Of a stretch of DNA of 64,000 nt, positions 44,126 to 52,277 are shown in pieces; position 1 is the first letter of the stretch, and every line of letters starts with the position of its first letter. The DNA lies in the NCBI RefSeq assembly GCF_900187965.1, contig NZ_FZNL01000004.1, positions 308,033-372,032 of the forward strand, given 5' to 3'. The position numbers and the translations under genes are program-made. The stretch is from Flavobacterium sp. ov086. Lineage in GTDB: Bacteria > Bacteroidota > Bacteroidia > Flavobacteriales > Flavobacteriaceae. The notes beneath the pieces were generated by a model, which saw nothing but the letters and a program-made list of their open reading frames with translations, was not told where the DNA came from and ran no database searches.

Positions 44126-45644
44126 TTAAAATTTCTTCGTTTATTTTACTTTGTGTGTTCGGAATCCAGGCATGTCCCTGACGAGCCAATAATTCATCAG
44201 CTTCTTCTGGTCCCCAGCTTCCTGCTTTGTAATTAGGAAAATTGGTTGGTGCTGTAGTTTTCCATACTTGTTGAATAGTGTCGATAGCATCCCACGCTTG
44301 TTCTACCTGATCCCAACGCATAAATAGGGTAGGATCTCCTGCCAAAGCATCAGCAATTAGGGTTTCATAAGCTTCTGGTGACATTGTAGAGCAGGAGAAA
44401 TAATCAAAGATCATTTCTGCCGGTCTTAAAGAAAGTGACAGACCAGGTTTTTTGGTCATAAATTGCAATTTGATATCCATTGCAGGCTGAATATTGATAA
44501 TAAGCCTGTTTGGTGTCATACCTTCTTTTCCGTATGAAAATGCCGAATGTGGAACTGGTTTAAATTGTATAATGATAGAAGATTGTTTTTCTTCCATTCT
44601 TTTTCCGGTGCGCAAATAAAACGGAATTCCCTGCCATCTCCAGTTGTCAAGATAAATTTTCATTGCCACATAGGTTTCTGTATTAGAATCCGGAGCAATT
44701 CCTTTATCCTGACGATATCCCGGAACCGGATTTCCTTTTATTTCACCTGCATCATATTGACCTCTTACGACGTAATGATCAACTTCATCCGGTTTGATAC
44801 GGCGAATAGATTTTAAAACATCGGCTTTACGGTTTCGAATATCATCTGCTTCTAATGAAGCCGGAGCCTCCATAGCTGTCATGCATAAAATTTGAAGTAA
44901 ATGGTTCTGAATCATATCTTTCAATGCACCAACGCCTTCGTAGAATCCGCCGCGTTCTTCAACGCCAACTTCTTCTGCAACTGTAATCTGAACAAAATCA
45001 ATAAAATTACGGCTCCATAGAGGTTCAAACATCGAATTTCCAAAACGGAAAGCAAGGATATTTTGAACTGTTTCTTTACCTAAATAATGATCGATTCTGT
45101 AAATCTGTTCTTCTTTGAAAGTTTGTGAAAGCATTGCATTAAGCGCAATGGCAGAAGTTTTATCGTAACCAAAAGGTTTTTCGATAATAATACGGTCTTG
45201 CTTTGGATTTGCGGCAAGGCCAATTTTATTGATATTACTTGAGATTGTAGTGATGAAAGAAGGTGTAATCGAAAGGTAAAAAAGACGATTGGCACGTTCT
45301 CCAAAAGACTCATCGATATTGTTTATCTTTTCATTTAAACTTTGATAAGATTCTTCTTTGTCAATATCAAGGCTATGATAGGTTATGTGGGAAAGAAATT
45401 TTTGAGTTTCAGGATCAGAAAGACCTTTTTTTCTTGAAAATGTATTTAGATTTTCTAAGACATAGCTGCGGAACTCTTCGTCGCTTTTTTCAGCTCTTCC
45501 AAGCGCGATAATCTGAAACTTGTCTGACATACGGCCATCAAGATACAGATTTTGAAATGCGGGAAAGAGCTTTCTCTTTGCCAGGTCTCCGGTTCCTCCA
45601 AAAATCACAATGACCGTTGGATTTATATTTTTGAACTTACTCAT
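44106..45644 (-). CDS. zwf: Glucose-6-phosphate 1-dehydrogenase
   Basis: A 512-residue enzyme making 6-phosphogluconolactone and NADPH from glucose-6-phosphate. The nucleotide motif IFGGTGDLAKRKLFPA (about 15-30) and the substrate motif RIDHYLGKETVQN (about residue 183) are intact. It lies 28 bp after gnd and overlaps pgl by 20 bp. Normal length, no oddities. Confidence 0.97.
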   Translation of the reverse strand: MSKFKNINPTVIVIFGGTGDLAKRKLFPAFQNLYLDGRMSDKFQIIALGRAEKSDEEFRSYVLENLNTFSRKKGLSDPETQKFLSHITYHSLDIDKEESYQSLNEKINNIDESFGERANRLFYLSITPSFITTISSNINKIGLAANPKQDRIIIEKPFGYDKTSAIALNAMLSQTFKEEQIYRIDHYLGKETVQNILAFRFGNSMFEPLWSRNFIDFVQITVAEEVGVEERGGFYEGVGALKDMIQNHLLQILCMTAMEAPASLEADDIRNRKADVLKSIRRIKPDEVDHYVVRGQYDAGEIKGNPVPGYRQDKGIAPDSNTETYVAMKIYLDNWRWQGIPFYLRTGKRMEEKQSSIIIQFKPVPHSAFSYGKEGMTPNRLIINIQPAMDIKLQFMTKKPGLSLSLRPAEMIFDYFSCSTMSPEAYETLIADALAGDPTLFMRWDQVEQAWDAIDTIQQVWKTTAPTNFPNYKAGSWGPEEADELLARQGHAWIPNTQSKINEEILNDTDIQ

Positions 45645-45672
45645 TTGTGTGTGTTGTGTTGCTTATAGTTCT

Positions 45673-47091
45673 TTATTCAGACCATTGTGTGTGGAAAACT
45701 CCAGTGGTATCAATACGTTCGTAGGTATGAGCACCAAAATAATCGCGCTGTGCCTGAATTAGATTTGTTGGTAGATTTGCAGATCTGTAGGCGTCAAAAT
45801 AGGCCAATGAATTCATAAGTCCGGCTACAGGTAATCCTTGTTGAACAGCAAATTGAATTACGGTTCTTATTCCGGCTTGGTTATCGGTTAATTTTGAAGC
45901 GATGCCAGCATCTAAAAGTAAGTTTGGTAAATCTGATTTTGCAGCAAATGCTTTTCTAAAATCTTCTAAAGCATTCGCACGAATAATACAGCCTCCGCGC
46001 CATATTTTGGCAACAGTTTCTAAATTTAATCCGTAATTGTATTCTTTAGAAGCGGTATGAAGCTGTGCTAATCCCTGTGCATAAGTCACGACAATAGAAA
46101 AATATAATGCCGATTTTAATGCCGAAATTGCTTCGCTTGCATTTACATCAGTTGGATTCGTGTTCCAAACTAATTTAGTAGCGGCTTCAATTCTTTCCGG
46201 TTTAGTTTTAGACATATCACGCATGACAACTGCAGCATCGATAGTTGGAACCGGCACTTGCAAATCCATTGCGTTTTGAGAAGTCCATTTTCCTGTTCCT
46301 TTAGATTTTGCCCAATCCGAAATTTTATTGATTAATGCGCTTCCGTCTGCATCTTTTTCTTTTAGGATTTTTCCGGTAATTTCGATCAGATACGATTTAA
46401 GATCAGTGGTTTGATTCCATTCTTCAAAAGTTTTCTGAATCGTGTCTTCATCCAGATTATAACCTCTTTTCATCAGGTCATAAATTTCAGAAATCAATTG
46501 CATGATTCCGTATTCGATACCGTTATGAACCATTTTTACGTAGTTTCCGGCAGATCCGTTTCCTAAATATTCAACACAAGGTTCTCCATCAACTTTTGCT
46601 GCAATAGCTTCAAAAATAGGACGAAGTCTTTCGTATGCTTTCTGATCTCCACCAGGCATCATAGCAGGACCGAATCTCGCACCTTTTTCACCTCCGGAAA
46701 TTCCCATTCCAAAGAAATGGATTCCTTTAGCAGATAATTCCAGAAACCTTCTGTCTGTATCGGTGAAATAAGTGTTACCACCATCGATTATAATATCTCC
46801 TTTGTCTAAATGAGGAAGTAAGCTTGCTATTGCGCTGTCAACAGGTTTTCCTGCCGGAACTAATAGCATAATGGCTCTGGGTTGCTGAATAAGATCTACG
46901 AAATGCTTAACATCTGTAGTAGCTTCAATAGTATGATCAGCATCAGCTTCCTGTTGAAGAGAGTTAACTTTTTCAGTATCTAAATCTAAACCTGCCGCTG
47001 CAAAATTATGGCTCGCAATATTTAAAAGTAAATTACGACCCATTACGCCGAGCCCTACAATTCCAAAATCAAATTTGTTCATAGTTTTCAA
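45673..47091 (-). CDS. gnd: 6-phosphogluconate dehydrogenase, decarboxylating
   Basis: A 472-residue enzyme that converts 6-phosphogluconate to ribulose-5-phosphate with NADP. GLGVMGRNLLLNIASH (13-28) binds the cofactor; the signature IMLLVPAGKPVDS and the catalytic SGGEKGARFGPAMMPGG, KMVHNGIEYGIMQ and the C-terminal all-helical domain are present. Met4 (47082) is an alternative start. First gene of the gnd-zwf-pgl operon. Confidence 0.97.
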   Translation of the reverse strand: MKTMNKFDFGIVGLGVMGRNLLLNIASHNFAAAGLDLDTEKVNSLQQEADADHTIEATTDVKHFVDLIQQPRAIMLLVPAGKPVDSAIASLLPHLDKGDIIIDGGNTYFTDTDRRFLELSAKGIHFFGMGISGGEKGARFGPAMMPGGDQKAYERLRPIFEAIAAKVDGEPCVEYLGNGSAGNYVKMVHNGIEYGIMQLISEIYDLMKRGYNLDEDTIQKTFEEWNQTTDLKSYLIEITGKILKEKDADGSALINKISDWAKSKGTGKWTSQNAMDLQVPVPTIDAAVVMRDMSKTKPERIEAATKLVWNTNPTDVNASEAISALKSALYFSIVVTYAQGLAQLHTASKEYNYGLNLETVAKIWRGGCIIRANALEDFRKAFAAKSDLPNLLLDAGIASKLTDNQAGIRTVIQFAVQQGLPVAGLMNSLAYFDAYRSANLPTNLIQAQRDYFGAHTYERIDTTGVFHTQWSE

Positions 47092-47475
47092 TTAACTAAA
47101 ATTATTAGAAAGATGCTTTTTCCAGAAAAAAAGTAAGAGAAAAAACAGTAATGCTTTTTCAATCAGTTTTTTGCGGAAAAATAAAGTTTGTTTTAATCTT
47201 ACATTTTAAGATTTACTGTGCTAAGTTAAATAAAAATGATGAAACATTATAGGATAAACAGTCCTCTTTAAGGCTTTATTATATATTAAAATAATATTCA
47301 AGTTCGTTAAAAACACCTTTAAATTCATCTGTTTTATTTCTTATAAAAGTACTGAGATAATGGGTTATTTTGAGATAATGACATCAGTAATTTCTATTTT
47401 GATATCATTATAATTAATTCAACTTATCAACCGGAATAAAATCAAATTTCAAATATCATATTGTTACTTTTTTTA

Positions 47476-47491
47476 TATCTTTCAAAAGATA
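47476..47491. promoter_or_regulatory. 16-bp perfect palindrome upstream of the ThiF-like gene
   Basis: TATCTTTCAAAAGATA is a perfect dyad with a 2-bp centre, ending 26 bp before the ThiF-like start codon. Its position suits an operator or promoter-proximal site. The remainder of the 426-bp gap 47092-47517 between gnd and this gene is AT-rich, with no gene seen. Confidence 0.45.
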
Positions 47492-47517
47492 AATTATAAT
47501 TACTGCAAAATTTAGAC

Positions 47518-48264
47518 ATGAATCAACGACATATAAGAAACAGGCTTTATATTAGCCATGAAGAACAAGAATTAATAAAGAATACTCCCATATTATTAGG
47601 CGGGGCAGGTATAGGCAGTGTTATTGCCGAATGTTTATTAAGACTGGGTTTCGAAACTCTGACCATAATCGATGGCGATGTTGTTGAATTATCAAATTTA
47701 AACAGACAAAATTATACCGAAAAAGATATTTCAAAACCTAAGGTAGAAGCGCTTAAAGAAAGATTACTTGCGATTAACAGTGAAGCTAAAATTACAACTC
47801 ATAATTGTTTTTTAACACCGGAAAATGTCGAAGATTATATAAAAGATCATAAAATTGCTATAAACGCTTTAGATTTCACTTCTGATGTTCCGCTTTTGTT
47901 TGACTCTATTTGCCAGAAAAAAAAGATACCGGTTTTGCATCCGTATAATTTAGGATGGGGAGCATTAGTATTGGTTATTTCAGATGATGAAGGATTAGAT
48001 GTTTTAAGAAAACCGGACGAAAAATTTAGCGAAATTAATGTTGTCAATTATGTTTTAGAATATATGAGATATTGGGAAAATCCGCAGGACTGGCTGGAAA
48101 AAATTCTGGGGGAATATATAAATGAAAACAAAAATCTTTCGCCTCCGCAACTTTCTATTGCTTCCTGGTTAGTAGCTGGAATATGCAGTAATATTGCGTT
48201 TGATATCTGTATCAATAAACGCATAAAAGTATTTCCGGAGTTTTATTTAACGACGATCAGATAG
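47518..48264 (+). CDS. ThiF/HesA/MoeB-family E1-like adenylyltransferase
   Basis: A 248-residue protein with the E1 nucleotide-binding fold: GGAGIGS (28-34) binds ATP, IIDGDVVELSNLNRQ (50-64) has the adenylation Asp, Asn and Arg, and KPKVEAL follows. There is no CxxC zinc pair and no obvious catalytic Cys loop, so it probably activates a C-terminus or side-chain carboxylate as AMP ester without a thiol relay. It is not near thiamine or molybdopterin genes. It faces the LuxR-type gene and, with the acyltransferase, NHLP protein and HExxH protein, looks like the activating enzyme of a peptide-modification locus. Confidence 0.88.
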   Translation: MNQRHIRNRLYISHEEQELIKNTPILLGGAGIGSVIAECLLRLGFETLTIIDGDVVELSNLNRQNYTEKDISKPKVEALKERLLAINSEAKITTHNCFLTPENVEDYIKDHKIAINALDFTSDVPLLFDSICQKKKIPVLHPYNLGWGALVLVISDDEGLDVLRKPDEKFSEINVVNYVLEYMRYWENPQDWLEKILGEYINENKNLSPPQLSIASWLVAGICSNIAFDICINKRIKVFPEFYLTTIR

Positions 48265-48288
48265 AAAAAAAAATGAAATCTAAAATTT

Positions 48289-48317
48289 TAATCTAAAGAG
48301 ATTACTTTTTTAGATTA
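48289..48317. terminator. Bidirectional hairpin between convergent genes
   Basis: TAATCTAAA (48289-48297) pairs with TTTAGATTA (48309-48317), with an 11-nt loop. It overlaps the stop codon of the LuxR-type gene and lies 25 bp after the ThiF-like gene, so it may serve both convergent transcripts. The stem is AT-rich and of modest strength. Confidence 0.5.
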
Positions 48318-49092
48318 ATTTATTACTGGTTACAAAAGCAATTGCTTCTGAAATATTCGTTACTTCTAATTTTTGAAAAAGATTTCTTCTGTGAAATTTT
48401 ACCGTATCCGGCGAAATAAATAGCGCTTCGGCAATTTCATTTATAGTAAAACCCCTGGTCGAAAATTGTAAAATTTCTTTGTCTCTTTTAGATAAAGCAA
48501 TTTTTTTGGAATCTTCCCAATGATTCAGTTCAAGATTATACTTTTGAACCGTGTTTGCTCCGTTTTTGTGTATTTTGATATTACCCGCCTTACGTTCAGA
48601 TGATAATGAAATAATACATATTGCTTTCCATATTTTTCCACTTGATGTTAAAAAAACAGGAGTAAGTTTTTGATTGATTAAAATTAATTTTCCTTCCTGA
48701 TTTCTTAAATGAAAATCATAAGATATGGTATAATGAGTGCGCTCTTCTAAGGGCGTTTTTTCATAAAAATCAAATCCAATAGTATTAATTTTCAATAATA
48801 ATTCTAAATCGGCTTCAGGAACATGTTTAAAATAAAAAGAATAGCCCATTTCAAGCACTTCTTCTGCTGTATTGCCACATAAAAATAATGGGTTATCAGA
48901 AACAAACTCAAACCCTTGTATTAAATAATCTATAACGTAAAGACTTGTATATGTTGCTCTTGCAAATGCCTTAATAGGTTCTAAATAATCAAATCTTGTT
49001 GACCTTTCTTCATCTGTCATACCATAAATGATATTTCTGGAATCAAAAAAAGAGTTTAAATCCTGTTCTTTCATTTGGATAATTTTAATCAA
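48310..49092 (-). CDS. LuxR-family transcriptional regulator with PAS-like sensor region
   Basis: The C-terminal 65 residues are a LuxR/FixJ-type helix-turn-helix (LSKRDKEILQFSTRGFTINE then IAEALFISPDTVKFH). The N-terminal 180 residues have the alternating strand/helix pattern of a PAS-like sensor, with no receiver Asp pocket and no match to the autoinducer-binding domain that I can see. It is divergent from the LuxI/FeeM-like acyltransferase gene with a 300-bp gap that contains a 20-bp dyad, so it is the likely regulator of this small cluster. Signal unknown. Confidence 0.88.
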   Translation of the reverse strand: MIKIIQMKEQDLNSFFDSRNIIYGMTDEERSTRFDYLEPIKAFARATYTSLYVIDYLIQGFEFVSDNPLFLCGNTAEEVLEMGYSFYFKHVPEADLELLLKINTIGFDFYEKTPLEERTHYTISYDFHLRNQEGKLILINQKLTPVFLTSSGKIWKAICIISLSSERKAGNIKIHKNGANTVQKYNLELNHWEDSKKIALSKRDKEILQFSTRGFTINEIAEALFISPDTVKFHRRNLFQKLEVTNISEAIAFVTSNKLI

Positions 49093-49354
49093 ATTTAATT
49101 TAATTTTTTTGTTATGTGTGATAATAATTACACAGATCTTTAAAAAAATATATTTTACTATAACTTATTGATTGTTAGCAGTTAAAATCTTTTTGACTTA
49201 AGATAATTATAGCGTTTTCTTTTAAAACGGATAAAACCAATATTTGCTAAAAACGTATCGATCAAACCATCTTTATAAAATTATTTTCTTTCGTCATAAT
49301 TTACAACTTAAAAGCAATATTACCCTAAAGTACAATTTATTGCAGGTAGCTTAA

Positions 49355-49402
49355 TACTACTATTTAGTGTAGTAATAGTGCGGTTTTCTACAATTAGTTT
49401 TG
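49355..49402 (+). promoter_or_regulatory. lux-box-like dyad and -7 box upstream of the acyltransferase
   Basis: TACTAC (49355-49360) and GTAGTA (49369-49374) form a 20-bp dyad with an 8-bp centre, the size of a classical lux box. TAGTTTTG at 49395-49402 is a full TAnnTTTG match. If that is the promoter, the RNA starts near 49409 and translation would begin at the ATG at 49430. The rest of the gap 49093-49399 is AT-rich and without a gene. Confidence 0.5.
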
Positions 49403-50104
49403 ATGATAACCAAAAGCAAATGGACTCCCATGACTATTAACCAGAATTACCTTGAAAGATTAGAATTAAATCAATTAACAGAATTAGCCAAGTTTGTAGT
49501 AGAAGAAAACTTTAATCATCATTGCGAAAATGTAAGTACCGAAAAAATTAACACAGATACACAAGAAGTTTATAATGAAGAATTAAATTATTTTAAAGAT
49601 TCTGAAATTTTTGTTGCCAAAGATTTCTCAGGAAATATTCAAGGATCGATTAGAGTAATTAAATGGGATTATGAGATGAAGCTTCCGCTCCAGAAAATTT
49701 TTGATATTAATCCTTTAAGTGTTTTAGATCTTTCAGAAAAATTATCTTCTGTTTGGCACATTGGGCGATTTGCGACCAAAAGAAACATAAAAGATAAGAC
49801 ACTATTTAGAAGACTGATGGTGTGTGCAATTGCTCCTTTATGCGAGCAAAAAAAAGGTATTGCCTTTGCAGAGTGCGATAGCAAACTGTTACGAATTATG
49901 AATTTGCTTGGCATACAAGCAGAAGTTATAGGAAGCTCTATTAATTATCTGGGTTCTGAAACGATACCGATAGCAATGAGTTATGATGGTTTGAAAAAGT
50001 TTTACTCTGATAATAAATTTTTAATAACATCTGATAACATTGATAAAATGCCTAATAAAACATTTCGAAATAAGGAATGTGAATACTCTTTACTAACAGC
50101 TTAA
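49403..50104 (+). CDS. LuxI/FeeM-like N-acyltransferase (GNAT fold)
   Basis: The 233-residue protein has the layout of autoinducer synthases and N-acyl amino acid synthases: a beta strand with GSIRVIKWD, then WHIGRFATKRN (matching the conserved E/H-x-x-R-F-A segment), a helix, and CDSKLLRIMNLLGIQAEVIG as the acyl-binding part. It would transfer a fatty acyl group from ACP or CoA to an amine. The ATG at 49430 is an alternative, perhaps better, start because a -7 box covers 49395-49402. It is 101 bp upstream of the NHLP gene. GNAT-like enzymes fatty-acylate NHLP and Nif11 precursors in the selidamide RiPPs, so a similar role is plausible; making a diffusible signal is the alternative. Confidence 0.78.
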   Translation: MITKSKWTPMTINQNYLERLELNQLTELAKFVVEENFNHHCENVSTEKINTDTQEVYNEELNYFKDSEIFVAKDFSGNIQGSIRVIKWDYEMKLPLQKIFDINPLSVLDLSEKLSSVWHIGRFATKRNIKDKTLFRRLMVCAIAPLCEQKKGIAFAECDSKLLRIMNLLGIQAEVIGSSINYLGSETIPIAMSYDGLKKFYSDNKFLITSDNIDKMPNKTFRNKECEYSLLTA

Positions 50105-50205
50105 AAGATTATGTGTATGATAATTAATCAGTTCTCTGCAAATAAGTTATAGATTAATAATCTTGATAAGCATGAAGTAAAATTTTAATTTTAAGAATAA
50201 ATAAA

Positions 50206-50466
50206 ATGATTTTAACAGAAGAACAAAAAAAAGGTCAGGATGTGTTTTTTAGGATAATTACGGAAGCCTGGGAAAACGATGATTTTAAAAAATCATTAAT
50301 TACTAACCCTGAAGAAACATTAGAAAAATTTTTTGGGAGAAGTTTGCCAAACGGAAGAAAAATTAAAGTAACAGATCAGTCTGATCCAGAATATTTATAC
50401 ATCAATATTCCTATAAAACTAAAGCATAGTGATCAGGTATTAAACGCAAAAAAAAAAGCAAATTAA
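50206..50466 (+). CDS. NHLP-type RiPP precursor-like protein (short core)
   Basis: Residues 1-75 match the nitrile-hydratase-alpha-like leader (NHLP): a helix with FRIITEAWENDDFKKSLITN, NPEETLEKFFG, the LPNGRKIKV strand, then a final YLYINIPIKL strand. Typical members then carry a Gly-Gly site and a core peptide. Here only KHSDQVLNAKKKAN follows, with no GG and no Cys/Ser/Thr-rich core, though it has four lysines that could be acylated. The gene stops after an A10 run (50448-50457), and a -1 shift there would extend the protein to about 112 residues. It sits between the acyltransferase and HExxH genes, the expected place for a precursor. Confidence 0.8.
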   Translation: MILTEEQKKGQDVFFRIITEAWENDDFKKSLITNPEETLEKFFGRSLPNGRKIKVTDQSDPEYLYINIPIKLKHSDQVLNAKKKAN

Positions 50467-50543
50467 ACAGAGCAAATTCAAATGACTCTGTTATTACAGA
50501 CTACGAAAGTTTGTATAATTCTTTGCAAAACATATATGGATAG
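50457..50543 (+). other. -1 frame extension of the NHLP gene through the A10 run
   Basis: If one A is re-read in the A10 homopolymer (which contains A-AAA-AAA, a canonical slippery heptamer), the NHLP frame continues as KSKLNRANSNDSVITDYESL and further to a TAG at 50541, adding 28 residues. The residue mix looks coding. In the same frame, after this TAG, comes another open stretch, a TGA at 50589-50591, then a third stretch ending GWLLYQLAKRQIS at 50673-50675. This suggests programmed slippage, a homopolymer sequencing error, or decay of a once longer gene. The 18-codon frame at 50632-50688 overlapping the next gene start is less likely. Confidence 0.35.
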
Positions 50544-50680
50544 CATTTTTATAAAATAGACGTTAGAAAAAGTTTCTATACTAGAAAATGAGATCGATTA
50601 ATTAAAGTTACCCAACCCGAAATCACAAATTATGGATGGCTTCTTTACCAGCTGGCTAAACGTCAAATTTCGTAATAATA

Positions 50681-51823
50681 ATGAATAATACACTTACACT
50701 CGAGCGAATTGATCAAGTTGTATCAATTGATTTATCTTATGAACTTAAAGCTTATTTGTTTAATAAATTTTCGTTAAACGATGACTATGAGGTATCTACT
50801 ATTGTCGAAGATGAGGGAATTCAATTTTGGAAAGAAACGTTATTTAATTTTTCTGGCAGAAAAGACATCTTTGGCATATTAAAAGAATGTTATTCACAAT
50901 TGAATTTTTTGATTGAAAAAGAAAGAGATAAAATAGACCTCTATATCGATGTTGTTTTAAGAGGAAAAATGAATGATATAAAATTAGAGGATTATCAAAA
51001 ATTAGAAGATTCAAAAAACATTAGTTTTGAAGTTCATGAAAGCATCGCAGGTAAAATCCCGGTTTTAATCATACCTCGCAAAGAAGATTTTGTAAAAATA
51101 GTACGGTCTTTAGTCTATAAAAACAATCCGGTAGCCATTCCTTCATCAATGGGAGCCGTATTATTGAATGGTCTTAACAATTCGAAACGATTAAATATGA
51201 TCAAAAAAAACTGGTTGCAAAATAATTCCTTAGGAGACTGGAACACAGAATTTTTAGACAATGTAATGCCCAATAAATCTTTATACAAAGATAAAATGAT
51301 CATTTTAAGCACAAAACCTTACAGTGACGTAACGGCGAATCAGTTAGGACTGACAGAGGATTTATGGAATTTATATTCAGTTTCTATTCGAAAAGAACAT
51401 GAATTTACGCATTTGTATACGCTTAAAAAATACGGACAGGCCACCAATAATTTGCACGATGAGTTAATAGCCGATTACATTGGTATTATTAAAACAACAT
51501 GGAATTATAATAAAATGTGGATGTTAACCTTTATGGGGTTAGAAAATTATCCTCATTACAGAGAAGGAGCCAGATTAGAAAATTATCTAAAAGAAAGTAA
51601 ATTATCTTCGGATGATTTTAGACAATTGATTAAAATTGTAAAAAACGCTATCGAAAACATCGCTATTTTTGATAAATGTGTGGGAAAACTAAAATCGACT
51701 AGAGATCAAATGTGCAGAATAGATGCACTTTGCGAAATAGGATTAATCGATTTGGCATCTGCAAAAGGTGCCGAGTTATTGATTGAGATTTATTTTGAAA
51801 ATTTTCATCGCGAATTATTTTAA
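50681..51823 (+). CDS. HExxH metalloprotein, DUF7005-like, in the NHLP locus
   Basis: A 380-residue cytosolic protein with HEFTH at 240-244 followed after 16 residues by DELIADYIG, where Glu261 would be a third zinc ligand as in gluzincins. I think it resembles the DUF7005 family, which has no established function. The N-terminal 200 residues are mixed alpha/beta without a known motif. As last gene of the acyltransferase-NHLP-HExxH transcript, closed by a strong terminator 23 bp later, it could be a leader peptidase or a maturase. Peptidase activity is inferred only from the motif. Confidence 0.75.
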   Translation: MNNTLTLERIDQVVSIDLSYELKAYLFNKFSLNDDYEVSTIVEDEGIQFWKETLFNFSGRKDIFGILKECYSQLNFLIEKERDKIDLYIDVVLRGKMNDIKLEDYQKLEDSKNISFEVHESIAGKIPVLIIPRKEDFVKIVRSLVYKNNPVAIPSSMGAVLLNGLNNSKRLNMIKKNWLQNNSLGDWNTEFLDNVMPNKSLYKDKMIILSTKPYSDVTANQLGLTEDLWNLYSVSIRKEHEFTHLYTLKKYGQATNNLHDELIADYIGIIKTTWNYNKMWMLTFMGLENYPHYREGARLENYLKESKLSSDDFRQLIKIVKNAIENIAIFDKCVGKLKSTRDQMCRIDALCEIGLIDLASAKGAELLIEIYFENFHRELF

Positions 51824-51845
51824 ATCCTATTCGTTTAAAGATTTT

Positions 51846-51879
51846 AAAAAAGCTCATTTCTTAGGAAATGAGCTTTTTT
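51846..51879 (+). terminator. Strong terminator of the NHLP cluster
   Basis: A perfect 15-bp stem (51846-51860 with 51865-51879, core GCTCATTTC) with a TTAG loop and T-run. It closes the three-gene acyltransferase/NHLP/HExxH unit. Confidence 0.93.
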
Positions 51880-52277
51880 TAGTTTTTAATGCTTGGCAAA
51901 TAAATCTCTTATTGATGAAAGAAATTATACAGTTAAAGAACTCAAAAAAAAACTGATTCAATTTTATAAGAATAATTATTATTTATGAAAATTAATTTTA
52001 CATTATAAATCATAAAAAAAGAGAATATCATTATTAATGATGTTAAATTTTTTAATATTCTTGTTTTTAAAGCCTTAAATTACAGACTTATTATCTATAT
52101 TTATTCTTGATTTTTTATTTGATGATAAAGTGTATTTTATTGATTATTAGCTTATTGGCTTGATTAAAGCGTTGTGTAAATCTTGATTTTTATCCCATTT
52201 TTTTTAAAACTTCTTTTTTAGGTCTAGTTTCGTTAGGTCCTTTTTATAGGAACTAACTATTTAAAAAACCTAAAACT
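51880..52277. other. AT-rich leader region before the GH87-like gene
   Basis: About 400 bp without an open frame. A dyad GTTAGGTCC (52232-52240) / GGAACTAAC (52249-52257), one mismatch, lies 20 bp before the GH87-like start codon and could be an operator or a hairpin in the mRNA leader. No clear TAnnTTTG box was found. Confidence 0.45.

Noticed and set aside
50632..50688. 18-codon frame (MDGFFTSWLNVKFRNNNE) overlapping the HExxH gene start
   Set aside because: Overlaps another coding-like frame that is in phase with the NHLP extension; no support as a separate peptide.
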